Of a DNA stretch of 64,000 nucleotides, positions 52,867 through 62,776 are shown piece after piece. The notes below the pieces were generated by a model. It did not search any database, was not told where the DNA came from, and saw nothing but the letters and a program-made list of their open reading frames with translations. How positions within the stretch are numbered: position 1 is the stretch's first letter; every line of letters begins with the position of its first letter. The DNA comes from Saccharothrix sp. S26 (GTDB taxonomy: Bacteria > Actinomycetota > Actinomycetes > Mycobacteriales > Pseudonocardiaceae). The position numbers and the translations under genes were made by a program. Where the stretch lies: positions 186,001-250,000 of the forward strand of contig NZ_JAJUWT010000014.1 of assembly GCF_021390395.1 (NCBI RefSeq), in the 5' to 3' direction.

Positions 52867-54249
52867 TGCGCCGATCAGCCGGGCGGCCAGGTAGCCCTCC
52901 AGCTGGTCCATCGACACGCGCTCCTGCGACATCGTGTCGCGTTCCCGCACGGTCACGGCGTGGTCGGTGAGGGTGTCGAAGTCGACCGTCACGCAGAACG
53001 GCGTGCCGATCTCGTCCTGCCTGCGGTAGCGGCGGCCGATGGCGCCGGCGTCGTCGAACTCGATGTTCCAGTGCTTGCGCAGCGCGTTGGCCAGGTCCTT
53101 GGCCTTCGGCGACAGCTCGGCGTTGCGCGACAGCGGCAGCACTGCGGCCTTCACCGGGGCCAGCCTGCGGTCCAGTCGCAGGACGACGCGCTTGTCCACG
53201 CCGCCCTTGGCGTTGGGCGCCTCGTCCTCGGTGTAGGCCTCCAGCAGGAACGCCATCATCGGCCGGCCGACGCCCGCGGCGGGCTCGATCACGAACGGCC
53301 GGTAGCGCGAGTTGGTGGCCTGGTCGAAGTACGACAGGTCGACGCCGGAGTGGTTGGAGTGGGTGGTGAGGTCGAAGTCGGTGCGGTTGGCGATGCCTTC
53401 CAGCTCACCCCACTCCTGACCGCCGAACCGGAACCGGTACTCGATGTCGACGGTCCGCTTCGAGTAGTGCGACAGCTTCTCCTTGGGGTGCTCGTAGTGC
53501 CGCAGGTTCTCCTTGGAGATGCCCAGCTCGGTGTACCAGCGCGTGCGCTCGTCGATCCAGTACTGGTGCCATTCCTCGTCCGTGCCCGGCTCGACGAAGA
53601 ACTCCATCTCCATCTGCTCGAACTCGCGGGTGCGGAAGATGAAGTTGCCCGGCGTGATCTCGTTGCGGAAGCTCTTGCCGATCTGGCCGATGCCGAACGG
53701 CGGCTTGCGGCGCGAGGTGGTCTGCACGTTCAGGAAGTTCGTGAAGATGCCCTGCGCGGTCTCCGGGCGCAGGTAGTGCAGGCCCTCGTCGGTCTCGACC
53801 GGGCCGAGGTGGGTCTTGAGCAGGCCGTTGAACATCTTCGGCTCGGTGTACTGGCCGCGGGTGCCGCAGTTCGGGCACGGGACGTCGGAGACGTCGCCCT
53901 CGGCGACCTGCTTGCCGGTGCGCTCGGCGTACTCCTCGGCCAACGTGTCCTGCCGGAACCGCTTGTGGCACGAGTTGCACTCGATCAGGGGGTCGACGAA
54001 CGCCTCGACGTGCCCGGACGCCACCCACACCTCACGCGGCAGGATCACCGACGAGTCCAGGCCGACGACGTCCTCGCGGCCGCGCACCATGAAGTTCCAC
54101 CACTGGCGCTTGATGTTGTCCTTCAGCTCGACACCGAGCGGACCGTAGTCCCAGGCCGACCTGGTGCCGCCGTAGATCTCGCCGCACGGGTAGACGAACC
54201 CGCGACGCTTGCACAGGCTGACGACGGTCTCGATGCGATCGGCTGCCAC
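52864..54249 (-). CDS. glyS: Glycyl-tRNA synthetase (single-chain alpha2 type)
   Basis: 461 residues from GTG 54249 (GGAG 8 nt before; an earlier GTG at 54255 is less likely). [20 protein letters not shown], class II motif 2 region [20 protein letters not shown] and motif 3 region [20 protein letters not shown]. Charges tRNA-Gly. Confidence 0.96.
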   Translation of the reverse strand: MAADRIETVVSLCKRRGFVYPCGEIYGGTRSAWDYGPLGVELKDNIKRQWWNFMVRGREDVVGLDSSVILPREVWVASGHVEAFVDPLIECNSCHKRFRQDTLAEEYAERTGKQVAEGDVSDVPCPNCGTRGQYTEPKMFNGLLKTHLGPVETDEGLHYLRPETAQGIFTNFLNVQTTSRRKPPFGIGQIGKSFRNEITPGNFIFRTREFEQMEMEFFVEPGTDEEWHQYWIDERTRWYTELGISKENLRHYEHPKEKLSHYSKRTVDIEYRFRFGGQEWGELEGIANRTDFDLTTHSNHSGVDLSYFDQATNSRYRPFVIEPAAGVGRPMMAFLLEAYTEDEAPNAKGGVDKRVVLRLDRRLAPVKAAVLPLSRNAELSPKAKDLANALRKHWNIEFDDAGAIGRRYRRQDEIGTPFCVTVDFDTLTDHAVTVRERDTMSQERVSMDQLEGYLAARLIGA

Positions 54250-54376
54250 GGACACTCCATCGGGAGATGCAGAAAGGACGGGAAACGGGCTTGCCAGGGT
54301 AGTCCTTGCCGTCACGTCGCCATCGGGCGACCGGTGCCCGGTCCCCGTGCTCGGGCCGCCCGGCGGCAGCGGCCGT

Positions 54377-54757
54377 TCAGCGCGGGGTGGACGGACCCGC
54401 GGCCTCGCCCAGGCGGACGGTGCCGGCGTCGTGCGCCAGCAGGCTCACCTCGCGTCGGACCGCACCGTCAGCGGCGACCAGCAGCGGCTCATAGGCGGCC
54501 GGTTCGTCGGTGTTCGCCTCGGACAGCAGGGGGATGACGTGCTCGCGCACCTCGAACGGCGACATCGCCCGCCGGTAGGCCACCACCGAGTCGAACTCGA
54601 CGGTCAGCACGAAGCGGTCGGCCTCGTCGGTCGACCGGGACAGCTGGGCACGCCGACAGCCGGGTTGGGCGGTGAGCAGGGCCAACGCCCGGTCGACGCG
54701 CCCGGTGAACGCCTCGACCCCGGATTCGGCCACGGTGAAGCGGCACACGAGCAGCAC
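54377..54757 (-). CDS. Antibiotic biosynthesis monooxygenase (ABM) fold protein
   Basis: 126 residues from GTG 54757. A ferredoxin-like fold with [40 protein letters not shown] and [20 protein letters not shown], typical ABM patterns. Substrate unknown. Divergent from the small membrane gene by 17 nt. Confidence 0.8.
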   Translation of the reverse strand: MLLVCRFTVAESGVEAFTGRVDRALALLTAQPGCRRAQLSRSTDEADRFVLTVEFDSVVAYRRAMSPFEVREHVIPLLSEANTDEPAAYEPLLVAADGAVRREVSLLAHDAGTVRLGEAAGPSTPR

Positions 54758-54774
54758 GGTGCAAGGATGCCACG

Positions 54775-55041
54775 GTGGCTGGTGACTCGAAGCGGACCCT
54801 GATCCCCGGTGCCGGACCGCTCTCGCGGGTGCCCGCGCCCGCGGCGTTCCTGCTGGTCCTGGCGGTGTTCGTGCTCGGCGTGTGGCTTCAGGGCACGGTG
54901 GGCGCGCTGTTGCTGGGCCTGCTCGCGCTCGGCGTGGCGGCGCTGCTCGCCACGACATGGCCCCTGCTCACCCCGAGCGCGCGCGTGCTGAGGCTGCTCG
55001 TGCTGGGCGTCCTGGTGCTCATCACGGTGTCGGTGCTCTAG
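54775..55041 (+). CDS. Small three-helix membrane protein (DUF6703-like)
   Basis: 88 residues from GTG 54775. Helices AAFLLVLAVFVLGVWL, VGALLLGLLALGVAALLATT and LRLLVLGVLVLITVSVL. Matches the short actinobacterial membrane family located beside smtB-zur. Function unknown. Confidence 0.78.
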   Translation: MAGDSKRTLIPGAGPLSRVPAPAAFLLVLAVFVLGVWLQGTVGALLLGLLALGVAALLATTWPLLTPSARVLRLLVLGVLVLITVSVL

Positions 55042-55046
55042 CGCCG

Positions 55047-55074
55047 TAGTATCGGTGGTGAAAATCCATACCAC
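55047..55074 (+). promoter_or_regulatory. smtB-zur promoter with operator-like dyad
   Basis: TAGTAT -10 box at 55047-55052, then GTGGT-N10-ACCAC (55055-55074) around an AAAAT core. A short frame starting GTG 55055 or 55058 ends at 55088-55090 with a GTGA overlap onto the smtB start at 55087, so a leader peptide is possible. Confidence 0.5.
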
Positions 55075-55086
55075 GTGGGAGGCGCC

Positions 55087-55488
55087 GTGACGGTCGGAGT
55101 GCGGGGCGAGCACGTGCACTCCCCGGAGCGCCGCGTGCCCCCGCCGGCGCCGCGGCAGCCGACCCGGACGCTGTCGGCGGCCGGCGAGCTGCTGCGCGCG
55201 CTCGCCGCGCCGGTGCGGATCGCGATCGTGCTGCAGCTGCGCGAGGCGGACCGGTGCGTGCACGAGCTGGTCGAGGCGCTGGGCGTGGCCCAGCCGCTGA
55301 TCAGCCAGCACCTGCGGGTGCTCAAGGCGGCGGGCGTGGTGCACGGCGAGCGGCACGGTCGCGAGGTCGTCTACCGGCTCGTCGACGAGCACCTCGCGCA
55401 CATCGTCGTGGACGCGGTCACCCACGTGGACGAGGGGCCGCGTGGGATCAACCAGGCCGACCGGACCCCGCGGACGGAGGAGATGTGA
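55087..55488 (+). CDS. smtB: ArsR/SmtB family metal-responsive repressor
   Basis: 133 residues from GTG 55087 with GGGAGG 4 nt before. Winged helix: LRALAAPVRIAIVLQLREAD, CVHELVEALGVAQPLISQHL, GRHGREVVYRL-type wing and C-terminal DEHLAHIVVDAVTHVDE, which carries the DxH...HxxH-type alpha5 zinc site of SmtB/CzrA. Cotranscribed with zur (GTGA overlap), as in mycobacteria. Confidence 0.9.
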   Translation: MTVGVRGEHVHSPERRVPPPAPRQPTRTLSAAGELLRALAAPVRIAIVLQLREADRCVHELVEALGVAQPLISQHLRVLKAAGVVHGERHGREVVYRLVDEHLAHIVVDAVTHVDEGPRGINQADRTPRTEEM

Positions 55489-55916
55489 CCACTGGCGAGC
55501 GCCCGACCACCGCGGTGCCCGGACTGCGGTCGACCAAGCAGCGCACCGCCGTGTCCAAGCTGCTCGACTCGCTCGGCGAGTTCCGCTCGGCGCAGGAGCT
55601 GCACGAGGAGCTGCGCCGGCGCGGCGAGGGCATCGGCCTGACCACGGTCTACCGCACGTTGCAGTCGCTGGCCGACGCGGGCGAGGTGGACGTGCTGCGC
55701 ACCGACTCGGGCGAGGCGATCTACCGCCGCTGCTCCCAGCACCACCATCACCACCTGGTGTGCCGGGGCTGCGGCCGCACGGTGGAGGTCGAGGGCCCGG
55801 CGGTGGAGAAGTGGGCCGACCGGGTCGCGGCGGAGAACGGGTTCGTCGAGGTCAGCCACACCGTGGAGATCTTCGGCACGTGCCACGACTGCTGCGCCAA
55901 GGGCCGGTCCTCGTGA
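55485..55916 (+). CDS. zur: Fur family zinc uptake regulator Zur
   Basis: 143 residues. N-terminal DNA-binding domain (TKQRTAVSKLLDSLGEFRSA, TTVYRTLQSLADAGEVD), metal site CSQHHHHHLVCRGCGRTVEV and a second Cys pair FGTCHDCC for structural zinc. Represses zinc uptake genes when zinc is sufficient. Confidence 0.93.
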   Translation: MTTGERPTTAVPGLRSTKQRTAVSKLLDSLGEFRSAQELHEELRRRGEGIGLTTVYRTLQSLADAGEVDVLRTDSGEAIYRRCSQHHHHHLVCRGCGRTVEVEGPAVEKWADRVAAENGFVEVSHTVEIFGTCHDCCAKGRSS

Positions 55917-55917
55917 G

Positions 55918-56637
55918 TCACCCCTCGTAGGTGTCCTCGGGCGCGGCGATCGGCACGACCTGCGACACCGTGAAGGTGGGCACGAACGCGCTCTCCTTGG
56001 TCGCCGAGCCGGGCACGACCCGGCCGGTGGCCTCGACCCACTGGTCGGTCGGCAGCGCGCTGAAGTCCTGACCGGCCATCTTCGCCTTGACCGGTGAGGC
56101 GTCGGCGGCGCAGCACGAGATGGTCAGCCGGGCGATGAACACGTCCGCGTCCTTGCGCACGACGAACCCGGTGAGCTTGACCGTGCGGTCGTCCAGCGAG
56201 CCGGAGTCGTCCCACGCGGTGCGGGTGACGAACTCGCTGATGGTGAGCGGGATGACCTCGTCGGAGGGCAGCGGCGCGAACCCGCTCGACGCCTTGGCCT
56301 CCTGGGCGGCGTTGCGGTCGGACCGGTTGACCGTGTCCGCGCCCAGCGCCGGCGGGCTGATCAGGAACACCGCGAACACCGGCAGCAGCAGCATCCACGG
56401 GCTGCGGGACGTGCCGTGCTCGTGCCCGGCGTGCTCGACCCCGCTCGGCTGCGCCTGGCCGAGCCGGATGTCACGCACGATCGACACCAGGGCCAGCACC
56501 ACCATCACGCCGCCGGTCAGCACCAGCCACGGCTGCAACGACTCCTTGACGTACCGCAGGTAGGTGCCGGTCAGCGCGAGCTTGAGCAGCGCGCCGCCGA
56601 GCAGCACCAGCAGGATGTTCTGGGTCTCACGCCTCAC
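55918..56637 (-). CDS. TIGR03943 (YcgQ-like) membrane protein
   Basis: 239 residues. Three N-terminal helices (LLVLLGGALLKLALTGTYL, LVLTGGVMVVLALVSIV, MLLLPVFAVFLISPPALG) and an outer domain with LTISCCAADASPVK (CC motif) and PTDQWVEATGRV, typical of the two-gene YcgR/YcgQ permease system. A Gly-His-Glu-His stretch may bind metal. 13 nt after its permease partner. Confidence 0.9.
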   Translation of the reverse strand: MRRETQNILLVLLGGALLKLALTGTYLRYVKESLQPWLVLTGGVMVVLALVSIVRDIRLGQAQPSGVEHAGHEHGTSRSPWMLLLPVFAVFLISPPALGADTVNRSDRNAAQEAKASSGFAPLPSDEVIPLTISEFVTRTAWDDSGSLDDRTVKLTGFVVRKDADVFIARLTISCCAADASPVKAKMAGQDFSALPTDQWVEATGRVVPGSATKESAFVPTFTVSQVVPIAAPEDTYEG

Positions 56638-56650
56638 CGGTTCTCCCGCC

Positions 56651-57661
56651 TCACAGGAACACCTCTGCCGCGACCAGGGCCGACGCGACCGCCACCAGGA
56701 ACGTGGCCGGGGCGAAGCGCGCCGCGAAGGACTTGCCGAACGCGCCCGCCTGCAGCGCGATGAGCTTGACGTCGACCGCCGGGCCGACCACCAGGAACAC
56801 CAGCCGGGCCGGCAGCGGCAGCGCGGACATGGAGGCCGCGACGAACGCGTCGGCCTCGCTGCACAGCGCCAGCACCACGGCCAGCAGCGACAGCACCACC
56901 ACGGCGAGCACGACCTGACCGCCCAGCGTCTCCAGCCACGCCTGCGGCACGAGGACGTTGAACGCCGCCGCGAACACGCCGCCGAGCACCAGGAACCCGC
57001 TCGCGTCGACCAGGTCGTGCCGCGCGGTCTCGGCGAACACCGCCCAGCGGGACGTGCCGTCGTGGTCGGGCAGGCGGCGCAACGCGCGCTCGGCGATCCA
57101 CTCGGCCTTGCCGAACCGGGTCCACAGCCAGCCCATGACGACGGCGGTGAGCAGCGAGCCGACGAACCGCGCGGGCACCATCATGGGCTCTTTCGGGAAG
57201 GCCACGGCGGTGGAGACGAGCACGATCGGGTTCACCGCGGGCGCGGCCAGCAGGAACGTCAGCGCCGCGGCCGGCGCCACGCCCTGCTGCATCAGGCGGC
57301 GGGAGACGGGCACGGACGCGCACTCGCAGCCGGGCAGCGCCACCCCGGCGACACCGGCGACGGGCACGGCCAGCGCGGTCTTCTTCGGCAGCGCCCGGCG
57401 CAGCACCGTGGCCGGGATGAACGCCGCGATCGCGCCGCTGATGAGCACACCGAGGACGAGGAACGGCAGCGCCTGCACGCACAGCGCGACGAACACCGTG
57501 GACGCGGTGCGCAGCACCGGCGCGTCGAGCGCGGCGACCAGCCAGTCCTGGAGGACCAGGGCCAGCACGAGCAGCACGCAGAGCACTTCCAGCGAGGTGA
57601 TCTTCCAGCGCGGCGGCGTGGGGCGCCGGCGCGAGCCGCGGATCTCGCCAGTGATTGTCAC
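56651..57661 (-). CDS. Permease, PF03773 (YcgR-like)
   Basis: 336 residues from GTG 57661. Two-by-four helix repeat with LPGCECASVPVSRRLMQQG, AALTFLLAAPAVNPIVLVST and CSEADAFVAASM, the hallmark of PF03773 (Cys and Ser/Asp rich). Related proteins occur in zinc and arsenite loci; here it stands beside smtB-zur and has a Zur-like box on its start codon. Confidence 0.9.
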   Translation of the reverse strand: MTITGEIRGSRRRPTPPRWKITSLEVLCVLLVLALVLQDWLVAALDAPVLRTASTVFVALCVQALPFLVLGVLISGAIAAFIPATVLRRALPKKTALAVPVAGVAGVALPGCECASVPVSRRLMQQGVAPAAALTFLLAAPAVNPIVLVSTAVAFPKEPMMVPARFVGSLLTAVVMGWLWTRFGKAEWIAERALRRLPDHDGTSRWAVFAETARHDLVDASGFLVLGGVFAAAFNVLVPQAWLETLGGQVVLAVVVLSLLAVVLALCSEADAFVAASMSALPLPARLVFLVVGPAVDVKLIALQAGAFGKSFAARFAPATFLVAVASALVAAEVFL

Positions 57662-57672
57662 TTTCGAAATGA
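57658..57672 (-). promoter_or_regulatory. Zur-like operator over the permease start
   Basis: Minus-strand TCATTTC-G-AAAGTGA, 7-1-7 with 5 of 7 arm pairs, overlapping the GTG at 57661. The pattern resembles actinobacterial Zur boxes (TGAAAATnATTTTCA class), imperfectly. Confidence 0.4.
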
Positions 57673-57740
57673 TGCCAGAACCACCGCCGTCGGCCCACCG
57701 ACCTCCGTCGGGATGTCCGCCACCCGCCGGTCACGGTCGG

Positions 57741-57746
57741 TAGGTT
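57741..57746 (+). promoter_or_regulatory. -10 box of a probable leaderless promoter (methyltransferase)
   Basis: TAGGTT 7 nt before the GTG at 57754. Confidence 0.6.
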
Positions 57747-57753
57747 CGGCATC

Positions 57754-58410
57754 GTGGACTGGCACGAGTGGCACGCGGACTACGACGTAGCGGGTTCGAC
57801 GCTGGCGCGGCGGCTGCGTGCCGTGCAGGCGCAGGTGCGGGCCGCGTTGGACGAGAGCCCTCCCGGACCGCTGAGGGCGCTCAGCCTGTGCGCCGGCCAG
57901 GGCCGTGACCTGCTGGAAGTGCTCGCCGACCACCCCCGGCGCGACGACGTGCGGGCACGCCTGGTCGAGCTCGACCCGCGCAACGCCGCGATCGCCGAGG
58001 CGGCGGCACGGGCGGCCGGCCTGACCGGGGTGGAGGTGCTGACGGCCGACGCCTCGCTCACCGACCACTACCGCGACCTGGCCCCGGCCGACCTCGTGCT
58101 GGTGTGCGGCGTGTTCGGCAACATCACCGACGAGGACGTCGAGCGGACCGTCGACCACTGCGCCGAGCTGTGCCGGACCGGCGGCGCGGTGATTTGGACC
58201 CGCCACCGCGGCGCACCGGACCTCGTGCCGTCGATCTGCGCGTGGTTCGAGGACCGCGGCTTCGACCGCTACTGGCTGTCCGACCCGAACGCGGACTACG
58301 GCGTCGGCAGCCACCGCTTCCGCGCCGCCCCGCCCCCGTTGACCGCGGGCGCGCGCATGTTCACGTTCATCGGCTACGACGTGCTCGAGGGAACTCAGCG
58401 GTCGAAGTAG
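57754..58410 (+). CDS. Class I SAM-dependent methyltransferase
   Basis: 218 residues from GTG 57754. Motif I LRALSLCAGQGRDLLEVL, acidic loop ARLVELDPRN, motif II region DLVLVCGVFGNITDEDV. Substrate unknown. Its 3' end overlaps the convergent macro-KAP gene by 16 nt. Confidence 0.87.
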   Translation: MDWHEWHADYDVAGSTLARRLRAVQAQVRAALDESPPGPLRALSLCAGQGRDLLEVLADHPRRDDVRARLVELDPRNAAIAEAAARAAGLTGVEVLTADASLTDHYRDLAPADLVLVCGVFGNITDEDVERTVDHCAELCRTGGAVIWTRHRGAPDLVPSICAWFEDRGFDRYWLSDPNADYGVGSHRFRAAPPPLTAGARMFTFIGYDVLEGTQRSK

Positions 58411-61155
58411 GAGAACCGCCGCACGTGCGGGACCCACTCCTGGAAAACGGTGAGGTCCGGCAGCGTGACCAGGCGCGTGACGCCTTCGAGCCCGTCGTGC
58501 AACCGCAGCCAGTGGCTTTCCTGCCCGGTGATCGTGCCGACGACCGGTGAGTGCCCGTGCTCCGGCCGCAGGTCCGCCGCGAACGAGGCCCACGTCCCGC
58601 CCCGGTCCCGGTGCACGAGCCCGCCGCGAACGTCCGCCGCCGGCGGGGTGTCGAGCACCGGGACGGCCAGCGAGGGCGCTACCGCGACGATCCCGAGCAG
58701 CACGACCACCGCCTGGAACTCGCCCGGCCGCTCGTCGTCGCCGAGGAAGCGTGCCGCGTCGCCGAGGTCGCGGGTGGCGCGGATCATCCGGTAGATGTTG
58801 AACAGCCGCTTCGCCGCGCGCGGTGTGTCGACGAGCGGGTCCAGCGCGGCGAGGAACACCAGCTCGCGCTCGGTCAGCGGCCGGGCGGGCAGCGGCGCGT
58901 GCTCGGAGGTGTCCAACTGGGCCCCCGGCTCGACGGGGAGCACGTGCTCCGGCACGTCGTCGCTCGGATCGGGTCGCGGCACGTCCGGTTCCTCCGCGCC
59001 GATCGGGGCATGGGCCTCGACCTCCGCCATGGACCGCAGCACCTCGCCCAGCCTGCCGCGGGCCATGCCGGGCAGGGTGAACGGGATGTTGATGATCTTC
59101 TCGAGGTAGTCCGCCGGCAGCACGCGCCACGGTGACGCCGAGGTGTCCCCGTCCAGCACGCCGGCGTAGTGGTCGCGCAGCGAGCGCACGAGCCAGCGCG
59201 GGTCCACGCCGACCACCACGACGAACAGGTCCATGGCCAGCAGCAGGTGCACGGCCTCCATGACTTGGACGACTTGGCGCGGCTCGCACCGGTCGAGGTC
59301 GTCGATGTGCAGCACGATCCGGTCGACCGGTCGCTGCCCGCCCCGGTCCGCGTCGGGGTTCGCCCGCCAGTCGGCCAGCAGCGTGACGAGCTGCTCGAAA
59401 TCCCTGCGCAGGACCGACACGACCCCCAGGTCACGCGTGTAGGACTCGCCCTTGGCGGCCACGAACGCCGACATCCGGCGCGCCGGGTCGAGGTTGGCCA
59501 GCTGCCTGCCCAGCTCACCGATGTGGGTCACCACCTCGTCCAACTGCGCCTGGGCGACGAGCTGGTCCGCCTCCGCCTTCCGGAGCTGGTCCACGGTATC
59601 GGCGACGTGCTCGCGCACCCGTTCCTCGTGGATCCGGTCCAGCCCGCCGCGGATGTCCTCGGCCAGCACGCGCAGCTCACCCAGTCCCTTGCGGGCACGC
59701 AGGATGAGCCCGCCGCCGACCGCGGCGAGGACCAGGCCCGCGACGCCGCCGAGCCAGGTGATCAGCGGCGCCGCCACCGCGGCGGCCGCCGTGACGCCGA
59801 GCACGACGCCTGCCGCGGCGAGCGCGACCTTGCCCCGACGATCGCTCGGTAATCGGCGCAGCGCGTCCACGTCGGCGTGGGTGCCCCGCAGCTGCTGCGA
59901 GAGCAGCCTGCCCTGCTCGACCTCGTCGGCGACGCCGATCCGGCTCCACACCCGATCCAGTCGCTCGCGCAGCCGGGTCGACTCCCTCAGCGCGGTGAGC
60001 AGGTCGCGGGCGCCGATGACGTGCTGCCGGTCGGCTTCGTCGACCTTGGCCTTGAGGCGGGCCACCTCCTCCTCGGCCCGCTGGTTGAGCTCTTCCAGCT
60101 CCTCGCGCCGGTCGACCGTCTCGGCCAGCAGGCGGTGCAGCTCGCCGCGCTGCCGGTGCGGGTCGCGGTCGGCGTCGGCGAGCGCGCGGAAGATCACGTC
60201 CGCCAGGCTCGCCCAGAGGTTGGTGTCCGCGTAGTGCCAGGCGTTGAAGCCGATCTGCACGACGCGCCGGCAGTACTTCGGCGAGCCGGACTCGGCCAAC
60301 TCGCCGATCCGCCCGCGCAGCATGCCCATGAAGAAGCTCTTGCCCGAGCCCCAGTCGCCGAACACGCCGACCGACAGCGGCGTCGGGGTGGCGCGCTCGG
60401 CGATGACCGCGGCCAGCATCGACGCGTACGTGGCCACCCCGAGCCGGTCCCGAGCCAGGGGGGATCGGCTCGGTCGGGTCGACCAGGTCGCTCGACACCC
60501 CGCCGGCCAGGTCGTCCGACACCCGGCGCTCATCGGGGCGCTCGACCGGCGTCGGGTGCTGCGGTTCCGCCGCCGACGTCGACGCCGCGGCCTCCACCGG
60601 TGGCCGGCCGTGGTCGGACCACTGCCGGGAGACCGCGTCGACCACCTGTGCATCGCGGCCGAACAGCACGACCTGCCGCAACGCCTGCCTGGAGGGTGAA
60701 CGCAGCACGTCCAGCACCACGGGCACGACCACCGCGGCGACCTCGCGCGGAGAAAGGCCGAGCGCGCCCGTGGCGAGCAGGGGCAGCGCGACGCCGTTCG
60801 CGCCCTCCCTGGCAGCCGCGCGGATAGCCGCCCGCGTCGCCGCCGCCACGCTCGACGTGTCCACGATCCCGTACTCGCCGTGGGGCGACGCGAGGACCAC
60901 GAGGCCGAGCGAGCCGATGCCCTTGAGCCGGACCACCCTCGGGTCGGACGCCCCGATGCGGGCGAGGGTGATCCGGGAGACGGCCCGGTCGAAGCTCGGG
61001 AACCGGTCCGCGAGTTCCGCCCCGAGGTCTCCGAGGACCTCGCCCACGGACACGACCAGCGCGTCGATCCCCGGGTTCCACGGCTCGGCGGTGGCGGCGA
61101 CCGCCACCGACGCCCCGTCCACCCTCCCCAGTTCCGTGATCTTCGGTGAACTCAC
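58395..61155 (-). pseudogene. Macro domain-KAP P-loop NTPase fusion split by a 1-nt frameshift
   Basis: The 5' frame from GTG 61155 codes a macro-like domain: ALVVSVGEVLGDLGAELADR, GLVVLASPHGEYGIVDTSSV and ALPLLATGALGLSPREVAAV. It reaches VDPTEPIP at a C6 run (60458-60463), after which the sense frame is shifted by one: LARDRLGVATYASMLAAVIA, Walker A GVFGDWGSGKSFFMG, a long coiled region, two membrane helices inserted in the NTPase (ALAAAGVVLGVTAAAAVAAP, VAGLVLAAVGGGLILRA), Walker B RIVLHIDDLDRCEPRQVVQV and a C-terminal domain to 58395. One C less restores a protein of about 919 residues. KAP NTPases are often mobile or defence-linked. Dead gene, sequencing error and +1 slippage on CCC-C all remain possible. 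Confidence 0.85.
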
Positions 61156-61217
61156 CAGACCCCCCGGTCAGGTCGACGCCCGTTCGGGCCCGACCGTACC
61201 GGTTCGATCACGCACGG

Positions 61218-61490
61218 TTACTCCGGGTCGGCTTCCTCGTCACGCAGCTCCGCGATCGTCGCCAGCACGTCCGCCGCCTCGGTCACCGGCAACAGCGGCT
61301 CGACCACGGCGGTCACGCCGCGGCTCGCGGCGAGCACCTCCTCGGCCAGCTTCACCGCGTCGTCGCGGTCGTAGGGGCCGCACACGAACGACGCCCACTC
61401 CTCCCCCGCCGAAGCCTCGAACGTGACGGCCCACGGCAGGCCCTCCACGTCCGTCTCGTCGTCGGGCTCGTACACGATCACACCGGCCAT
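61218..61490 (-). CDS. Small acidic conserved protein
   Basis: 90 residues from ATG 61490; the start overlaps the stop of the upstream gene (TGATG). Rich in Asp and Glu with WAVTFEASAGEEWASFVCGP. No catalytic motif. Coupled to the YbjN-like gene. Confidence 0.72.
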   Translation of the reverse strand: MAGVIVYEPDDETDVEGLPWAVTFEASAGEEWASFVCGPYDRDDAVKLAEEVLAASRGVTAVVEPLLPVTEAADVLATIAELRDEEADPE

Positions 61491-61915
61491 CAGGCACTCC
61501 CGGTTCCGGCCAGCAGCTCGTTGCGCAGCTGCGAGGCGGTGGACACGACCAACATCAGCAGCGTGCTCAACGGCTCCGGCTTGAGACCTTCCGCCGGGAA
61601 CGCGTAGCGCAACGTGACATCCATCCCGCGCTCGGTGTGCACCACGCCGAGCGTGCCGAACAGGCCCTGTCCCGCCCGTTCGGCGGCGGACACGGCGAGG
61701 TTGCGGTCGTCGGGCAGGTCCCACGCCACCACGCAGGTCAGGCTGAGCACCGTCAGGCCCTCGGCCAACCGCATCGCCTGCACCGCGCACGGCACCTCGC
61801 CGTGCTGGAAGCTCAACGCGCCGTCGTCGTCGACGTGGACGTCGTGGAACATCTCCAACGCCTCACGGGCCGCGGTGAGCAGCTCCGCGGTCACCTTGGC
61901 GTCCTGGTCGGTCAC
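61490..61915 (-). CDS. YbjN/type III chaperone-like protein
   Basis: 141 residues, abutting uppS. Alpha-beta sequence with FHDVHVDDDGALSFQHGEVP and CAVQAMRLAEGLTVLSLTCV, resembling the YbjN/TY3S-chaperone fold common in actinobacteria. Function unknown; likely cotranscribed with uppS. Confidence 0.75.
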   Translation of the reverse strand: MTDQDAKVTAELLTAAREALEMFHDVHVDDDGALSFQHGEVPCAVQAMRLAEGLTVLSLTCVVAWDLPDDRNLAVSAAERAGQGLFGTLGVVHTERGMDVTLRYAFPAEGLKPEPLSTLLMLVVSTASQLRNELLAGTGSA

Positions 61916-62734
61916 TTAAGAATCCTCCACGTCGGGCTTGTCCACGGCGCCGCCGAAGCGCCGGTCGCGCATGGCGTACGCCTCGCAGGCGCGCCACAGG
62001 TCCAGCCGGTCGAAGTCGGGCCACAGGATGTCCTGGAACACCAGCTCCGCGTACGCCGACTGCCACAGCAGGAAGTTCGAGGTGCGCTGCTCACCGGACG
62101 GCCGGATGAACAGGTCCACGTCCGGCATCTCCGGCTGGTACATGTGCTTGGCCAGCGTGCGCTCGTCCACCTTCTCCGGGTTGACCTCGCCCGCCGCGAC
62201 CAGCCGGGCGATCTCGCGCGCCGCGTCACCGATCTCGGCCCGCCCGCCGTAGTTGATGCACATCGCCAGGTTCAGCACGGTGTTGTCCTTCGTGCGCTCC
62301 TCGGCGACCTCGAGCTCCTTGATGACGCTGCGCCACAGCCTGGGCCGCCGGCCCGCCCACCGCACCCGCACGCCCAGCTCGTCCAGCTCGTCGGTGCGGT
62401 GGTGGATCACGTCACGGCTGAAGCCCATGAGGAAGCGGACCTCCTCCGGGCTGCGCCGCCAGTTCTCCGTGGAGAACGCGTACAGCGACAGCCACTTCAC
62501 GCCCATCTCGATCGCGCCCTTGGCCGCCTCGACCACGACGGCCTCACCGCGCTTGTGCCCCTCGATGCGCGACAACCCGCGCTGGTTGGCCCAGCGGCCG
62601 TTGCCGTCCATCACGATCGCGATGTGCCGGGGCACGAGGTCCGCGGGCAGCACCGGCGGCGTCGCGCCGGTCGGGTGCGGTTCCGGGGGTCGGGGAACGC
62701 GCTGGACGCGCTCAACCCGCCGTCGGCGGAGCAT
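61916..62734 (-). CDS. uppS: Polyprenyl diphosphate synthase (UppS-type, cis)
   Basis: 272 residues behind [24 protein letters not shown] carries the catalytic Asp; [17 protein letters not shown] and the C-terminal [20 protein letters not shown] follow. Makes the lipid carrier for wall synthesis. Confidence 0.97.
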   Translation of the reverse strand: MLRRRRVERVQRVPRPPEPHPTGATPPVLPADLVPRHIAIVMDGNGRWANQRGLSRIEGHKRGEAVVVEAAKGAIEMGVKWLSLYAFSTENWRRSPEEVRFLMGFSRDVIHHRTDELDELGVRVRWAGRRPRLWRSVIKELEVAEERTKDNTVLNLAMCINYGGRAEIGDAAREIARLVAAGEVNPEKVDERTLAKHMYQPEMPDVDLFIRPSGEQRTSNFLLWQSAYAELVFQDILWPDFDRLDLWRACEAYAMRDRRFGGAVDKPDVEDS

Positions 62735-62776
62735 GGCTGTCCTCTCCAGGGTGGGTTTCTCGTGCGGCAGGCGACT

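Noticed and set aside
61490..61790. N-terminal extension (to 61790) of the small acidic protein
   Set aside because: The extension is an out-of-frame overlap of the YbjN-like gene; ATG 61490 gives the TGATG coupling.
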